The translations under genes and the position numbers were made by a program. A stretch of DNA of 33,467 bases, taken from the IMG/VR virus record IMGVR_UViG_3300024348_000147, positions 1-33,467 of that record. One strand, 5' to 3'. The stretch comes from a virus. A model generated the notes under the pieces. That model had not been told where the DNA came from, made no database searches, and worked only from the letters and a program-made list of their open reading frames with translations. Positions 1-6,513 of the stretch are shown here, one piece after another (the stretch's first letter is position 1; the number at the start of each line of letters is the position of its first letter).

Positions 1-1160
1 GTACATAGTTCGTATGATTCCAATGGCTGCTCCGCACATGGGTTAAATCCCATCACACGATAATCCTTACCGTCTGGCGCATCCTTTAGTCGTCCATAAT
101 TACGAGCAACATCAAGCCAGATAAAACCTGGTTCTCCGTTTTCTGTAATTAAATCTACATAGTCTTCGTACTTTGTTCCTACTTCTGCTGAAATAGAATT
201 ATTAGACATCCAAGCCCAACCTGGATTCTCTGGATCAAATGAGTTACGCTCTGGGAACATCTCTGAGTTCTTTAAGTTCATAAATGTTTCATCCCCCGCA
301 TTACCCAAAGCAAGAGTTGCTGATCGTCTTACGTTACCTGATACCACGCAGGTACCAATAAGGTTTACAAGGTCTACGATAGCACGAGAGTCTAGTGTTT
401 CCCCGCCTCTGGAGCCGATCACACGGTCTATCTGGTCGTGCAACTTGATAAGAGGTGCAGGTCCTGATGCAACGCCTCCAAAGCCCTTAATAGGGGCTCC
501 AAGAGGTCTGATCAAATCGTAGTTAAACTTCTGGATACTCTGGTTTGCTCTTAAGTAAGAGTTGATGAGAAGGCGTACTGACTCTACCCATCCTTCACGA
601 GTGTCTGGAATTTCGAACACCTGTTCTGGTTCTGTTGGGGTATAGATTGAGAAATTCTTATCCTGTCCCACTGTATCAAACCCTACACCAATGCCAAGCA
701 TTAATGCATCCATAACCCAAGCAAACAAGGCTCCTGGATCATTCTTGTCAAGGTCCTTTGTTGAAACCATTGCACAGTTTTGTAGTGCTGCTGAGTTCTT
801 CTTCTCCATAGTCATAGGAGTTCCAAATGCCCACATGCCACGACCTGGTGGTGTCCACTTTAATTCAAACATTCTTTGGAATGCTTCTTGTGCTGACTTC
901 TGAGCCTTGTAATCATTCCATGGTAAACGGTTTTCTTTAGCATGATTCTTTTGAACTGAATACATACCCTCGATTACACGACGACAAACTTCATGCCATC
1001 TTTCCTTAGTTCCGTCTTCCTTCATTCGAGAATATGTACGAATAAAAGTAATTTCTCCAAGTGAATTTTCTGCTGCATCCTTAAACCCGAATGGGCTTTC
1101 TTGGCTCTTGTACTTTTCTACGAAGTCCTCTGGAAGTTTAAAACTAAAAAAATCTGACAT
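1..1160 (-). CDS. nrdJ: Adenosylcobalamin-dependent ribonucleotide reductase (class II), N-terminal part, cut by window edge
   Basis: The reading frame runs from ATG at 1160 to the window edge (386 codons, 3' end missing). It reduces ribonucleotides to deoxyribonucleotides for phage DNA synthesis. Seen: an LQNCAMVST segment with Cys129, GIGVGFD, VSGNVRRSA, and near the edge NPCAEQ with Cys375, Glu377 and Cys386. In the Lactobacillus leichmannii class II enzyme the active-site set is Cys119, Cys408, Glu410, Cys419; the 2- and 11-residue spacings match. The N-terminus is short with no visible ATP cone. SD GAAAGGA lies upstream and there is an extended -10 at 1195-1203. Assignment to class II rather than class I rests on the overall motif string; the C-terminal redox cysteines are outside the window. 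Confidence 0.88.
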   Translation of the reverse strand, partial: MSDFFSFKLPEDFVEKYKSQESPFGFKDAAENSLGEITFIRTYSRMKEDGTKERWHEVCRRVIEGMYSVQKNHAKENRLPWNDYKAQKSAQEAFQRMFELKWTPPGRGMWAFGTPMTMEKKNSAALQNCAMVSTKDLDKNDPGALFAWVMDALMLGIGVGFDTVGQDKNFSIYTPTEPEQVFEIPDTREGWVESVRLLINSYLRANQSIQKFNYDLIRPLGAPIKGFGGVASGPAPLIKLHDQIDRVIGSRGGETLDSRAIVDLVNLIGTCVVSGNVRRSATLALGNAGDETFMNLKNSEMFPERNSFDPENPGWAWMSNNSISAEVGTKYEDYVDLITENGEPGFIWLDVARNYGRLKDAPDGKDYRVMGFNPCAEQPLESYELC

Positions 1161-1194
1161 TTGTATCGTCCTTTCAAAAACGGATTAAGTGTTA

Positions 1195-1203
1195 AGTATA
1201 GCA
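1195..1203 (-). promoter_or_regulatory. Extended -10 promoter of the reductase gene
   Basis: Read on the minus strand: TGC-TATACT. It lies just downstream of the T-run of the upstream terminator and about 34 nt before the ATG. No good -35 was seen, as in the other TGN-TATAAT promoters of this strand. Confidence 0.55.
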
Positions 1204-1212
1204 GAGTTTTAT

Positions 1213-1252
1213 AAAAAGCAAAACTCTACACCTAAAGTCAATGTAGAGTTTT
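1213..1252 (-). terminator. Intrinsic terminator after the cargo operon
   Basis: Perfect 11-bp stem (AAAACTCTACA at 1220-1230 with its complement at 1242-1252), 11-nt loop, then GC and TTTTT on the minus strand. It ends the operon whose last gene is at 1265-1975 and isolates the reductase gene. Confidence 0.8.
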
Positions 1253-1264
1253 TAACTTTTAGAA

Positions 1265-1975
1265 TTACTTAAATGTTTTCTTTACCCAATGCTTGAGTTT
1301 GTATCCATTTTGGAATGTTGACCTTACGTCAACTCTTTGTTGCTGAATCAATGCTGGAGAATAATCTTTATCTATTTCCATTTCCCAGTCTTCTCTTTTA
1401 AATGGAAAGATCTGTGCAAGAGGGGTTCCTTGCTTTAAGATACCCTTAAAACCTTTTTTAACAAAAAAGGATAGATGACCATCAGATGTAAAAGAATCTG
1501 TGTCTATAATGGCTTCAACGGCTTTTAACGGGTATCCATCTGAATGCAGTGGAGACAAAAATAGAGTGCTATATCCAGGCTCAGTCTGAGCAAGCCATGT
1601 TGGGTGTATTCTTAGGATATTTGGCATGTATAAATCTTCGTCTATTGGTAGATGTGAGACCTGCTCTTTTGAATGCTGACTTAAAATCATTGCTCGCATT
1701 TTTTCTAGTTCTTTTGGAATTTGAACATCTAATGTTGGCCCAGTTGCATCTATATAAATGTCCACTGGCATTTTTAGCATGTATCCTAAAGCCATTGCAT
1801 CAAAAAAAGCCTGACACTTTTTTACAGTTAATTTTAATGTTCCATCTTCAAGTTTGTCATCTATCATAGATGGTTGCTCTTTATACCATGCTGGAACATT
1901 TTTTGTAGCGCTTTCTGGCAATGGTGCAATATCTTTTAATTCTGGAAAACCTGGAACAAATTTAATTTTAGGCAT
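1265..1975 (-). CDS. Conserved phage hypothetical protein (236 aa)
   Basis: Function unknown. The start FVPGFPELKDIAPLPESATKN..PAWY, a middle TVKKCQAFFDAMALGYMLKMPVDI and a late G-PLAQIFPFKREDWE are the visible conserved-looking segments. Its organisation (W-Y near the start, P-x-D segments, and a hydrophobic GTPLAQIFPF strand) loosely resembles the DUF6065-type protein encoded at 3840-4601 of the same operon; common ancestry is my inference. No signal peptide or membrane segment. SD AAGGAG precedes ATG at 1975, with TGA-TATAAT at 2002-2010 upstream. Last gene of the operon before a strong terminator. It is probably a soluble protein with cargo or host-takeover function rather than a virion part. 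Confidence 0.7.
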   Translation of the reverse strand: MPKIKFVPGFPELKDIAPLPESATKNVPAWYKEQPSMIDDKLEDGTLKLTVKKCQAFFDAMALGYMLKMPVDIYIDATGPTLDVQIPKELEKMRAMILSQHSKEQVSHLPIDEDLYMPNILRIHPTWLAQTEPGYSTLFLSPLHSDGYPLKAVEAIIDTDSFTSDGHLSFFVKKGFKGILKQGTPLAQIFPFKREDWEMEIDKDYSPALIQQQRVDVRSTFQNGYKLKHWVKKTFK

Positions 1976-2001
1976 ATGACTACTCCTTAGTGTCGTTATT
2001 A

Positions 2002-2010
2002 ATTATATCA
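2002..2010 (-). promoter_or_regulatory. Extended -10 before the last cargo gene
   Basis: TGA-TATAAT on the minus strand, overlapping the end of the upstream oxygenase gene, 26 nt before ATG 1975 and followed by SD AAGGAG. It would give this gene its own transcript. Confidence 0.45.
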
Positions 2011-2464
2011 CATCTTCATTTTTTGACAAAAAGAAGGATATAAACTTTCTGGTTCCAGAGGTAACTCTGAGAACCTCGTGCTCATAATCTTCTGATGCTG
2101 GGTGGCAAATTAGGCTATTTTCTTTTGGGCTGTGAGTGATACCTCTCTTTGTGTAATAAAGTTCTCCTCCAGAATAATCGCTGTTTAAGTATATAACAAC
2201 TCCATATAGTTTTTTTACATTTAAATTTAAAATACAATACCCGCAAGAACACTCAGGGCTATGCTGATCAGAGTGTGCTGGAGTTGATTCTCCAGATAGC
2301 AACTCTCTAACAACCCCTAACCCACTCACCTTATACTTTTGTGTAAATAAATCAGAAACCTTTATCTTTAACTCCTCCACATATTCTCCTGCAAGGAGTT
2401 GATCTTGTTCTTTTTTTGTTATAAAGTTTTCAATAACAAATATATTAGGGTCTAGATGTTTCAT
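2003..2464 (-). CDS. 2-oxoglutarate/Fe(II)-dependent oxygenase, prolyl-4-hydroxylase-like
   Basis: 153 aa. The double-stranded beta-helix core is visible: HSD (His64, Asp66) and His129 in YEHEV as iron ligands, then TSGTRKF (Arg139) as the 2OG-binding position, and the typical VIYLNSDYSGGELYY strand. Enzymes of this family hydroxylate a protein side chain or small molecule using O2 and 2OG; the substrate here is unknown. Odd: a CSCGYC insert (residues 72-77) between the HxD motif and the next strand, which may bind a metal. The start overlaps the end of the sulfotransferase gene by 20 nt, so translation is likely coupled. Such short P4H-like proteins are frequent in aquatic phages. Confidence 0.82.
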   Translation of the reverse strand: MKHLDPNIFVIENFITKKEQDQLLAGEYVEELKIKVSDLFTQKYKVSGLGVVRELLSGESTPAHSDQHSPECSCGYCILNLNVKKLYGVVIYLNSDYSGGELYYTKRGITHSPKENSLICHPASEDYEHEVLRVTSGTRKFISFFLSKNEDVI

Positions 2465-3236
2465 TTGACCTCACATAGTCATAGATATTGTAGTCTATAA
2501 AATTATTTATTTTAAATGAAGCAATTTCTGCTGGTGTCAAACATTCAATTGCTGTTCTTGTGTCATAAACAATTCCATCTTCAACTGGGTATTCTGTTTT
2601 ATTTACTTTGTTGTTTGTATCAAAATTAATGCTTATTTTATAATTATCATAAAACCAGTCATGCAGTTTGTCACAGAATTGCCCTATATTTTCTACAGTT
2701 CCTACAATGTCAAAAGAGTCTATCTGCTTTTTTACAAAATTTTCTTTTATTGCAATATCCTGAAGAAACCAACAAAACTGTGAGCCAAAGTAATTTGTTT
2801 CTATGCTTTCCCTAGAGGTTTTAGGATTAAATATATCAGGCTCTACTGGGTTACATATAAATTTTGACTGAACATTATCGAGTACTCTTGTATCTGGGTC
2901 ATTAAATAAATACTCCATTAGCCTTTCTTTATAAGTTTTTTTATCTTTATATTTTTTAGTATAAATATGATAAACGAAATTAAAGTAACTTATTGATCTT
3001 TCTAGTGGATCTCTTAAAATACAAGCAACATAGAAGTTAGGATTAAATGCCAGTGGTGACGCAGCAAAGTGACCACCCAAGAAGGATGTGTTGTCAAAAT
3101 CTATGTTATGTGGGAAATTAGATAAAACTTCATGAGAATAGTTTAAGATATTGTGCTTATTTAATTCTTCAGAAATTGAGTAATTTATAAAACTACCCGC
3201 AGTTTTAGGTATGTGTAAAAAATAAAGTTGATTCAA
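2445..3236 (-). CDS. Sulfotransferase family protein
   Basis: 263 aa. Carries both PAPS-binding signatures: LHIPKTAGS (residues 8-15, 5'-phosphosulfate loop) and CILRDPLERSISYF (72-85, 3'-phosphate motif). It should transfer sulfate from PAPS to a hydroxyl or amino group, probably on a sugar; the acceptor is not visible. It uses a TTG start (3236), with SD GAGGAAA placed correctly and a TTGA overlap with the stop of the upstream oxygenase. No ATG is better placed. It sits between two 2OG oxygenases, so the operon could hydroxylate and then sulfate one target, perhaps a surface glycan or virion protein (inference). Confidence 0.8.
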   Translation of the reverse strand: MNQLYFLHIPKTAGSFINYSISEELNKHNILNYSHEVLSNFPHNIDFDNTSFLGGHFAASPLAFNPNFYVACILRDPLERSISYFNFVYHIYTKKYKDKKTYKERLMEYLFNDPDTRVLDNVQSKFICNPVEPDIFNPKTSRESIETNYFGSQFCWFLQDIAIKENFVKKQIDSFDIVGTVENIGQFCDKLHDWFYDNYKISINFDTNNKVNKTEYPVEDGIVYDTRTAIECLTPAEIASFKINNFIDYNIYDYVRSNETSRP

Positions 3237-3847
3237 TTTATTTCCTCAAAATATTTATTTGGAAAGATATCTATTAAAAGGTGAACTCTTTCACTATCAG
3301 ACTCATTGACTGCCTCATGAATCTTGCTATTATTAATTTCCCAACACTCACCAGCAAGCATTATTTTTGATTCTTTTCCTACCTTAAAATAAACACTTTC
3401 ATTTGTTATAATTGGAATATGATGCCTTCTTACAGAGTTTGCATAGTCAAAACTATCACTATGTGGCAGGACATCTTCTCCTTTAGACAGTTTAATTAAT
3501 AAAACTTTTGCAACTCTGCCTTCATGTATTTTTTCTAGATCTGATATTATTGGAGAAATTGCATCAAGAAGTTCCTGGTTACCTGAAACACAAACTGTTT
3601 GATAACTATCTCCAACAATCCAATTGGTTGTATGGTCATAAATAAAGTAAGAGTGAGTATTTTTATGAACATCAAACATTTCTTGTCTTATTGTCTGTAT
3701 GTTCCATTCATCTGTAAAATTTTCTATAATTTCATAAATCTTGCTTACGTCATAATCTAAATGTTTTTTAAAGTTAAAGTCTTCGTTAATTTTTGTTTGA
3801 CTGTGTGGTGGCTTTTTTAACTGCTCTTCTAAAAAAATATTACTCAT
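3233..3847 (-). CDS. 2OG/Fe(II) oxygenase, aspartyl/asparaginyl beta-hydroxylase-like
   Basis: 204 aa. The C-terminal half has VLPHSDSFDYANSVRRHHIPI (His129, Asp131; Arg141 and His143 of the R-x-H-x-P motif), then KIHEAVNES (His177) and ERVHLLIDIFP (Arg187), the set expected for the Asp/Asn hydroxylase branch of cupin oxygenases. The N-terminal 100 residues are not recognised. It likely hydroxylates a protein side chain. SD GGAG lies upstream of ATG 3847, which overlaps the preceding gene by 8 nt. It differs in sequence from the P4H-like enzyme two genes downstream, so it is not a simple duplication. Confidence 0.78.
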   Translation of the reverse strand: MSNIFLEEQLKKPPHSQTKINEDFNFKKHLDYDVSKIYEIIENFTDEWNIQTIRQEMFDVHKNTHSYFIYDHTTNWIVGDSYQTVCVSGNQELLDAISPIISDLEKIHEGRVAKVLLIKLSKGEDVLPHSDSFDYANSVRRHHIPIITNESVYFKVGKESKIMLAGECWEINNSKIHEAVNESDSERVHLLIDIFPNKYFEEIN

Positions 3848-4601
3848 TTTTTGGCTCCATTAAAGAAGGTCTAAATGGTTTTTCTAAAAACTTTTCATCA
3901 TTGGGGCCAATTCCATGCTTATACAGTTGAGGGAATGCGTATGGGCCCCCTTCTTGAAAAAATTCTGCTCTTTTATTTATATATTTTTTAAAATTGTTAA
4001 AAAGTGCTGGGTTGTCTTGTATATTTTTAAATGAAATATTTGTGTCTTCGTGTAAATCTTTTGAGTGTATTGTCATAAAAGCAACGGGCATATCTTTTGG
4101 AAATACTATTTCTTTGTTCGGAGTAAGTATTTTCCAGGCAAGGGACAGACCTTCGTAATTAAAAAAATCTGATCTCCAAAGAACACTCAGTGGCTCTGCA
4201 TCTGGAAACATATAGTTTGGTGGTCCGTGAAGTTTTATATAGTGATCTGGATCAGTTTCTATCCAGCAATTAAATTGAAAACTTACCTGAGCAACTCCAG
4301 ACTCATTTGTTGCTATCTTTAAACCATGATACTGGGAACCAGAAATTAACTGAATATGTGATGGATCCTCACCATCTTGCCCTTCCCAAACTCCATCCCA
4401 TTTTACAACAATGTCTTGGGGAAGTCTAAATTCCCATCCGTGTAGGTTTGAGGTGGTCATTGGTGAACAGTAGTATGCTAGTTTGTTGAATGTTTTATCC
4501 ATCCAATCTCTTCTTACACTTCCTTGCTTTACTATTGGGTAGTCAACTTCATAACTTTGTTTCCATATAGTAATTTTTGGATCTCCATTATTAATCACCA
4601 T
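3840..4601 (-). CDS. DUF6065-like protein
   Basis: The string RRDWMDKTFNKLAYYCSPMTTSNLHGWEFRL with following VKWDGVW matches the pattern I know from DUF6065 (RxWMD-T..FAYRC-P...N-HGWE...P). Function unknown. An ATG at 4661 is in frame, but the ATG at 4601 is better: it has AGAGGG just upstream and overlaps the preceding stop by only 7 nt (ATGGTGA), whereas the longer form would overlap it by 67 nt. No membrane segment. Neighbouring oxygenases, a sulfotransferase and the Cys-rich protein suggest a shared modification role, which is inference. Confidence 0.72.
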   Translation of the reverse strand: MVINNGDPKITIWKQSYEVDYPIVKQGSVRRDWMDKTFNKLAYYCSPMTTSNLHGWEFRLPQDIVVKWDGVWEGQDGEDPSHIQLISGSQYHGLKIATNESGVAQVSFQFNCWIETDPDHYIKLHGPPNYMFPDAEPLSVLWRSDFFNYEGLSLAWKILTPNKEIVFPKDMPVAFMTIHSKDLHEDTNISFKNIQDNPALFNNFKKYINKRAEFFQEGGPYAFPQLYKHGIGPNDEKFLEKPFRPSLMEPKNE

Positions 4602-5251
4602 TTGCCCTCTGGACATTCTGCTTTTAATAGTTTTGTTTTTAACTTCATCATACACCCGCATTTTTTACATTGATTAGTTACTGGTATTAAAAATGGACAG
4701 GTCTTACATATATTAAATCTTTCGTTTGCCTGCTCTTCAGATACTTTTGGCTCAGATGGATTAATTAAATCCCAAGGCCTTGTTTCTCCTAGGTTTTTTT
4801 TCCATCGTTGCCAAGGTGAATCTCCGTTTACTGCATGCCCTCCTTTTTTAATAAAGTTATTGCCATCAAATAAATCGCCATTGTTTACATCTAGCCCAGT
4901 TATGTCTAAACCAGTTACTGAAGATTTAAAAGCATTTTCCCATCTTTGTGCATGCTCTAAAGAATTTTCTACACCAAACATTGCAAAAATCTTGTAGTCT
5001 GACATTAAGCAATAAATACGATAATTATTTTTATCAAATTCTGGACCGTGAACATCTTCTCCATTTTCAAAATAAACACCATTAAATACTGAATTTATTC
5101 CTACCCCTTCGTAAGAAGTTATATCTTTGCCTGTAACATTTTTAGAAAATCCATCGATATACTTAGATAGTCTTTGTTCTGGCATTCCAGTAGTATCGAT
5201 AACACTAAAAACTTCATTATCTACTAAAAGTGCATAAACTTTATCTTGCAT
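4595..5251 (-). CDS. Two-repeat protein with C-terminal Cys4 zinc module
   Basis: 218 aa, first gene of the cargo operon. Residues about 5-63 and 77-136 are a tandem duplication (YALLVDNEVFSVI...GKDIT paired with YCLMSDYKIFAMF...GLDIT, each ending near VYFENG or NFIKKG). Residues about 178-218 form a putative zinc-binding module, CKTCP-x8-CKKCGC-x15-CPEGKW. The same module is a stand-alone 66-aa protein at 24473-24673. The repeats resemble no family I can name. The start has SD AGGGGG, which is also the 3' arm of the upstream terminator hairpin. Role unknown; the zinc module probably binds a protein or nucleic acid partner. Confidence 0.75.
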   Translation of the reverse strand: MQDKVYALLVDNEVFSVIDTTGMPEQRLSKYIDGFSKNVTGKDITSYEGVGINSVFNGVYFENGEDVHGPEFDKNNYRIYCLMSDYKIFAMFGVENSLEHAQRWENAFKSSVTGLDITGLDVNNGDLFDGNNFIKKGGHAVNGDSPWQRWKKNLGETRPWDLINPSEPKVSEEQANERFNICKTCPFLIPVTNQCKKCGCMMKLKTKLLKAECPEGKW

Positions 5252-5253
5252 AT

Positions 5254-5288
5254 AAAAAATCCCCCTAATGCAATTATAGCATAGGGGG
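5254..5288 (-). terminator. Intrinsic terminator after the YSFTP protein gene
   Basis: Minus-strand stem CCCCCTA-TGC with GCA-TTAGGGGG (one bulge), loop TATAATT, then ATTTTTT. It ends the tail-gene transcript 17 nt past the stop at 5305. Its loop holds a TGC-TATAAT promoter element and its 3' arm is the Shine-Dalgarno of the next gene. Confidence 0.7.
5273..5281 (-). promoter_or_regulatory. Extended -10 inside the terminator loop
   Basis: TGC-TATAAT on the minus strand, 21 nt before ATG 5251, lying in the loop of the terminator. Initiation about 7 nt downstream would make an RNA that starts inside the 3' arm and so cannot re-form the hairpin. Confidence 0.5.
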
Positions 5289-5304
5289 AAATTTTATTTA
5301 TTTT

Positions 5305-6480
5305 TTAATAAATACAACTACCATTATAACAGAAGTATGGTGCAGAGCAAGGTGGTCTACATCCTGCTGCTGCTGGTGTAAATGAGTACGCTGGTGTAAA
5401 TGCATACATTGGTACGAATGAGTACACTGGTGTAAATGCATACATTGGTACGAATGTGTACACTGGTGTAAATGAATACATTGGTACGAATGTGTACACT
5501 GGTGTAAATGAATACACTGGTGTAAATGCATACATTGGTACAAATGAATATGGTGTAAATGCATACGGTGTAAATGAGTACACTGGTGTAAATGCATACG
5601 GGGTAAATGAATATGGTGTAAATGAATACGGCGTAAAGGAATACGGAGTAAATGAGTACACTGGTGTAAATGCATACGGTGTAAATGCATACGGTGTAAA
5701 TGAATATGGTGTAAATGCAAATGGTGTAAATGAATACGGCGTAAAGGAATACGGAGTAAATGAAAATGGTGTAAATGCAAATGGTGTAAATGAATACGGG
5801 GTAAAGGAATATGGTGTAAACGAATACGGTGTAAATGAATACGGTGTAAACGAGAATGTCGTTACATTTGAAGAAGAGGCCGATGCTGTTCCAGATCCGT
5901 TATCATTTGTTGCGTAGATTGTATAAGACTGAGTTCCTGATTGAGTAATGTTTACAGAAGTTGCTCCAGCACCTGCAGAAGCAGATGAACCGTCATTTCC
6001 TGTAATTACATAACCAGTAATTGCTTTTCCACCTGTCGATGTCTGTGGAGACCATGTAACTGTGTCATATTGTGCTCCCGCTACGTTTGCTGCTGCACCT
6101 GGATTTGGTGATGATACACCTGGTGCAGACATTGTTGCTGGAACTGTTGTAACGGTTACTGCAGCAGAGGCAGAGGAGGCTGCAGAGGTTCCTGCAGCGT
6201 TAGTTGCTGTTACTGTAAATGTTGGAGTTGCAGTTGAAGCAATTCCAGTTACAATAATAGGAGAAGATGCTCCAGTTGCTGTTTGACCAGTGCTTGCTGT
6301 TACCGTGTAGGATGTAGCAGCAGGAGAAAGTGCTGGTAAAGAAAATGCTACAGAAACTGCTCCATTATTGAACGCTCTTCCTGTTCCAACGTCTGTTCCA
6401 GTAACACCTGTTGGTGCTAATGGCTCCAAAAAGTCATTTGACGCTTGGGACTTCTTACCTATTCTCTTACCTGATGCCAT
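5305..6480 (-). CDS. Tail-associated protein: two Fn3-like domains plus about 30 YSFTP repeats
   Basis: 391 aa. Residues about 20-115 and 116-210 are Ala/Thr/Ser-rich beta domains with fibronectin-III character (SYTVTAST, PTFTVTATNAAGTSAAS; KAITGYVITG, QSYTIYATNDNGSGTAS). Then come about 30 copies of a five- to six-residue unit, Y(S/A)FTP or VYSFTP / MYAFTP, up to about residue 368. The end is a short Cys-rich cap, CRPPC-x5-CYNGSC. Such Fn3-plus-repeat architecture suits a virion surface fibre that binds host sugars weakly; this role is inferred from the neighbouring fibre genes. SD AGGAG precedes ATG 6480. Residue-periodic repeats make long open frames on the other strand, which are shadows. 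Confidence 0.75.
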   Translation of the reverse strand: MASGKRIGKKSQASNDFLEPLAPTGVTGTDVGTGRAFNNGAVSVAFSLPALSPAATSYTVTASTGQTATGASSPIIVTGIASTATPTFTVTATNAAGTSAASSASAAVTVTTVPATMSAPGVSSPNPGAAANVAGAQYDTVTWSPQTSTGGKAITGYVITGNDGSSASAGAGATSVNITQSGTQSYTIYATNDNGSGTASASSSNVTTFSFTPYSFTPYSFTPYSFTPYSFTPFAFTPFSFTPYSFTPYSFTPFAFTPYSFTPYAFTPYAFTPVYSFTPYSFTPYSFTPYSFTPYAFTPVYSFTPYAFTPYSFVPMYAFTPVYSFTPVYTFVPMYSFTPVYTFVPMYAFTPVYSFVPMYAFTPAYSFTPAAAGCRPPCSAPYFCYNGSCIY

Positions 6481-6513
6481 TGTTAATCTCCTAATTTCTT
6501 ATTGAATTTTGTA

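Noticed and set aside
691-903. Plus-strand 70-aa frame opposite the reductase
   Set aside because: Shadow of the conserved minus-strand reductase frame.
5298-5780. Minus-strand His/Leu-rich open frame
   Set aside because: Another frame of the same repeat DNA; composition is an artefact of periodic sequence.
5456-5917. Plus-strand 153-aa open frame with repeated VNEYGVNAY
   Set aside because: Periodic shadow of the YSFTP repeats on the minus strand; no SD or promoter.
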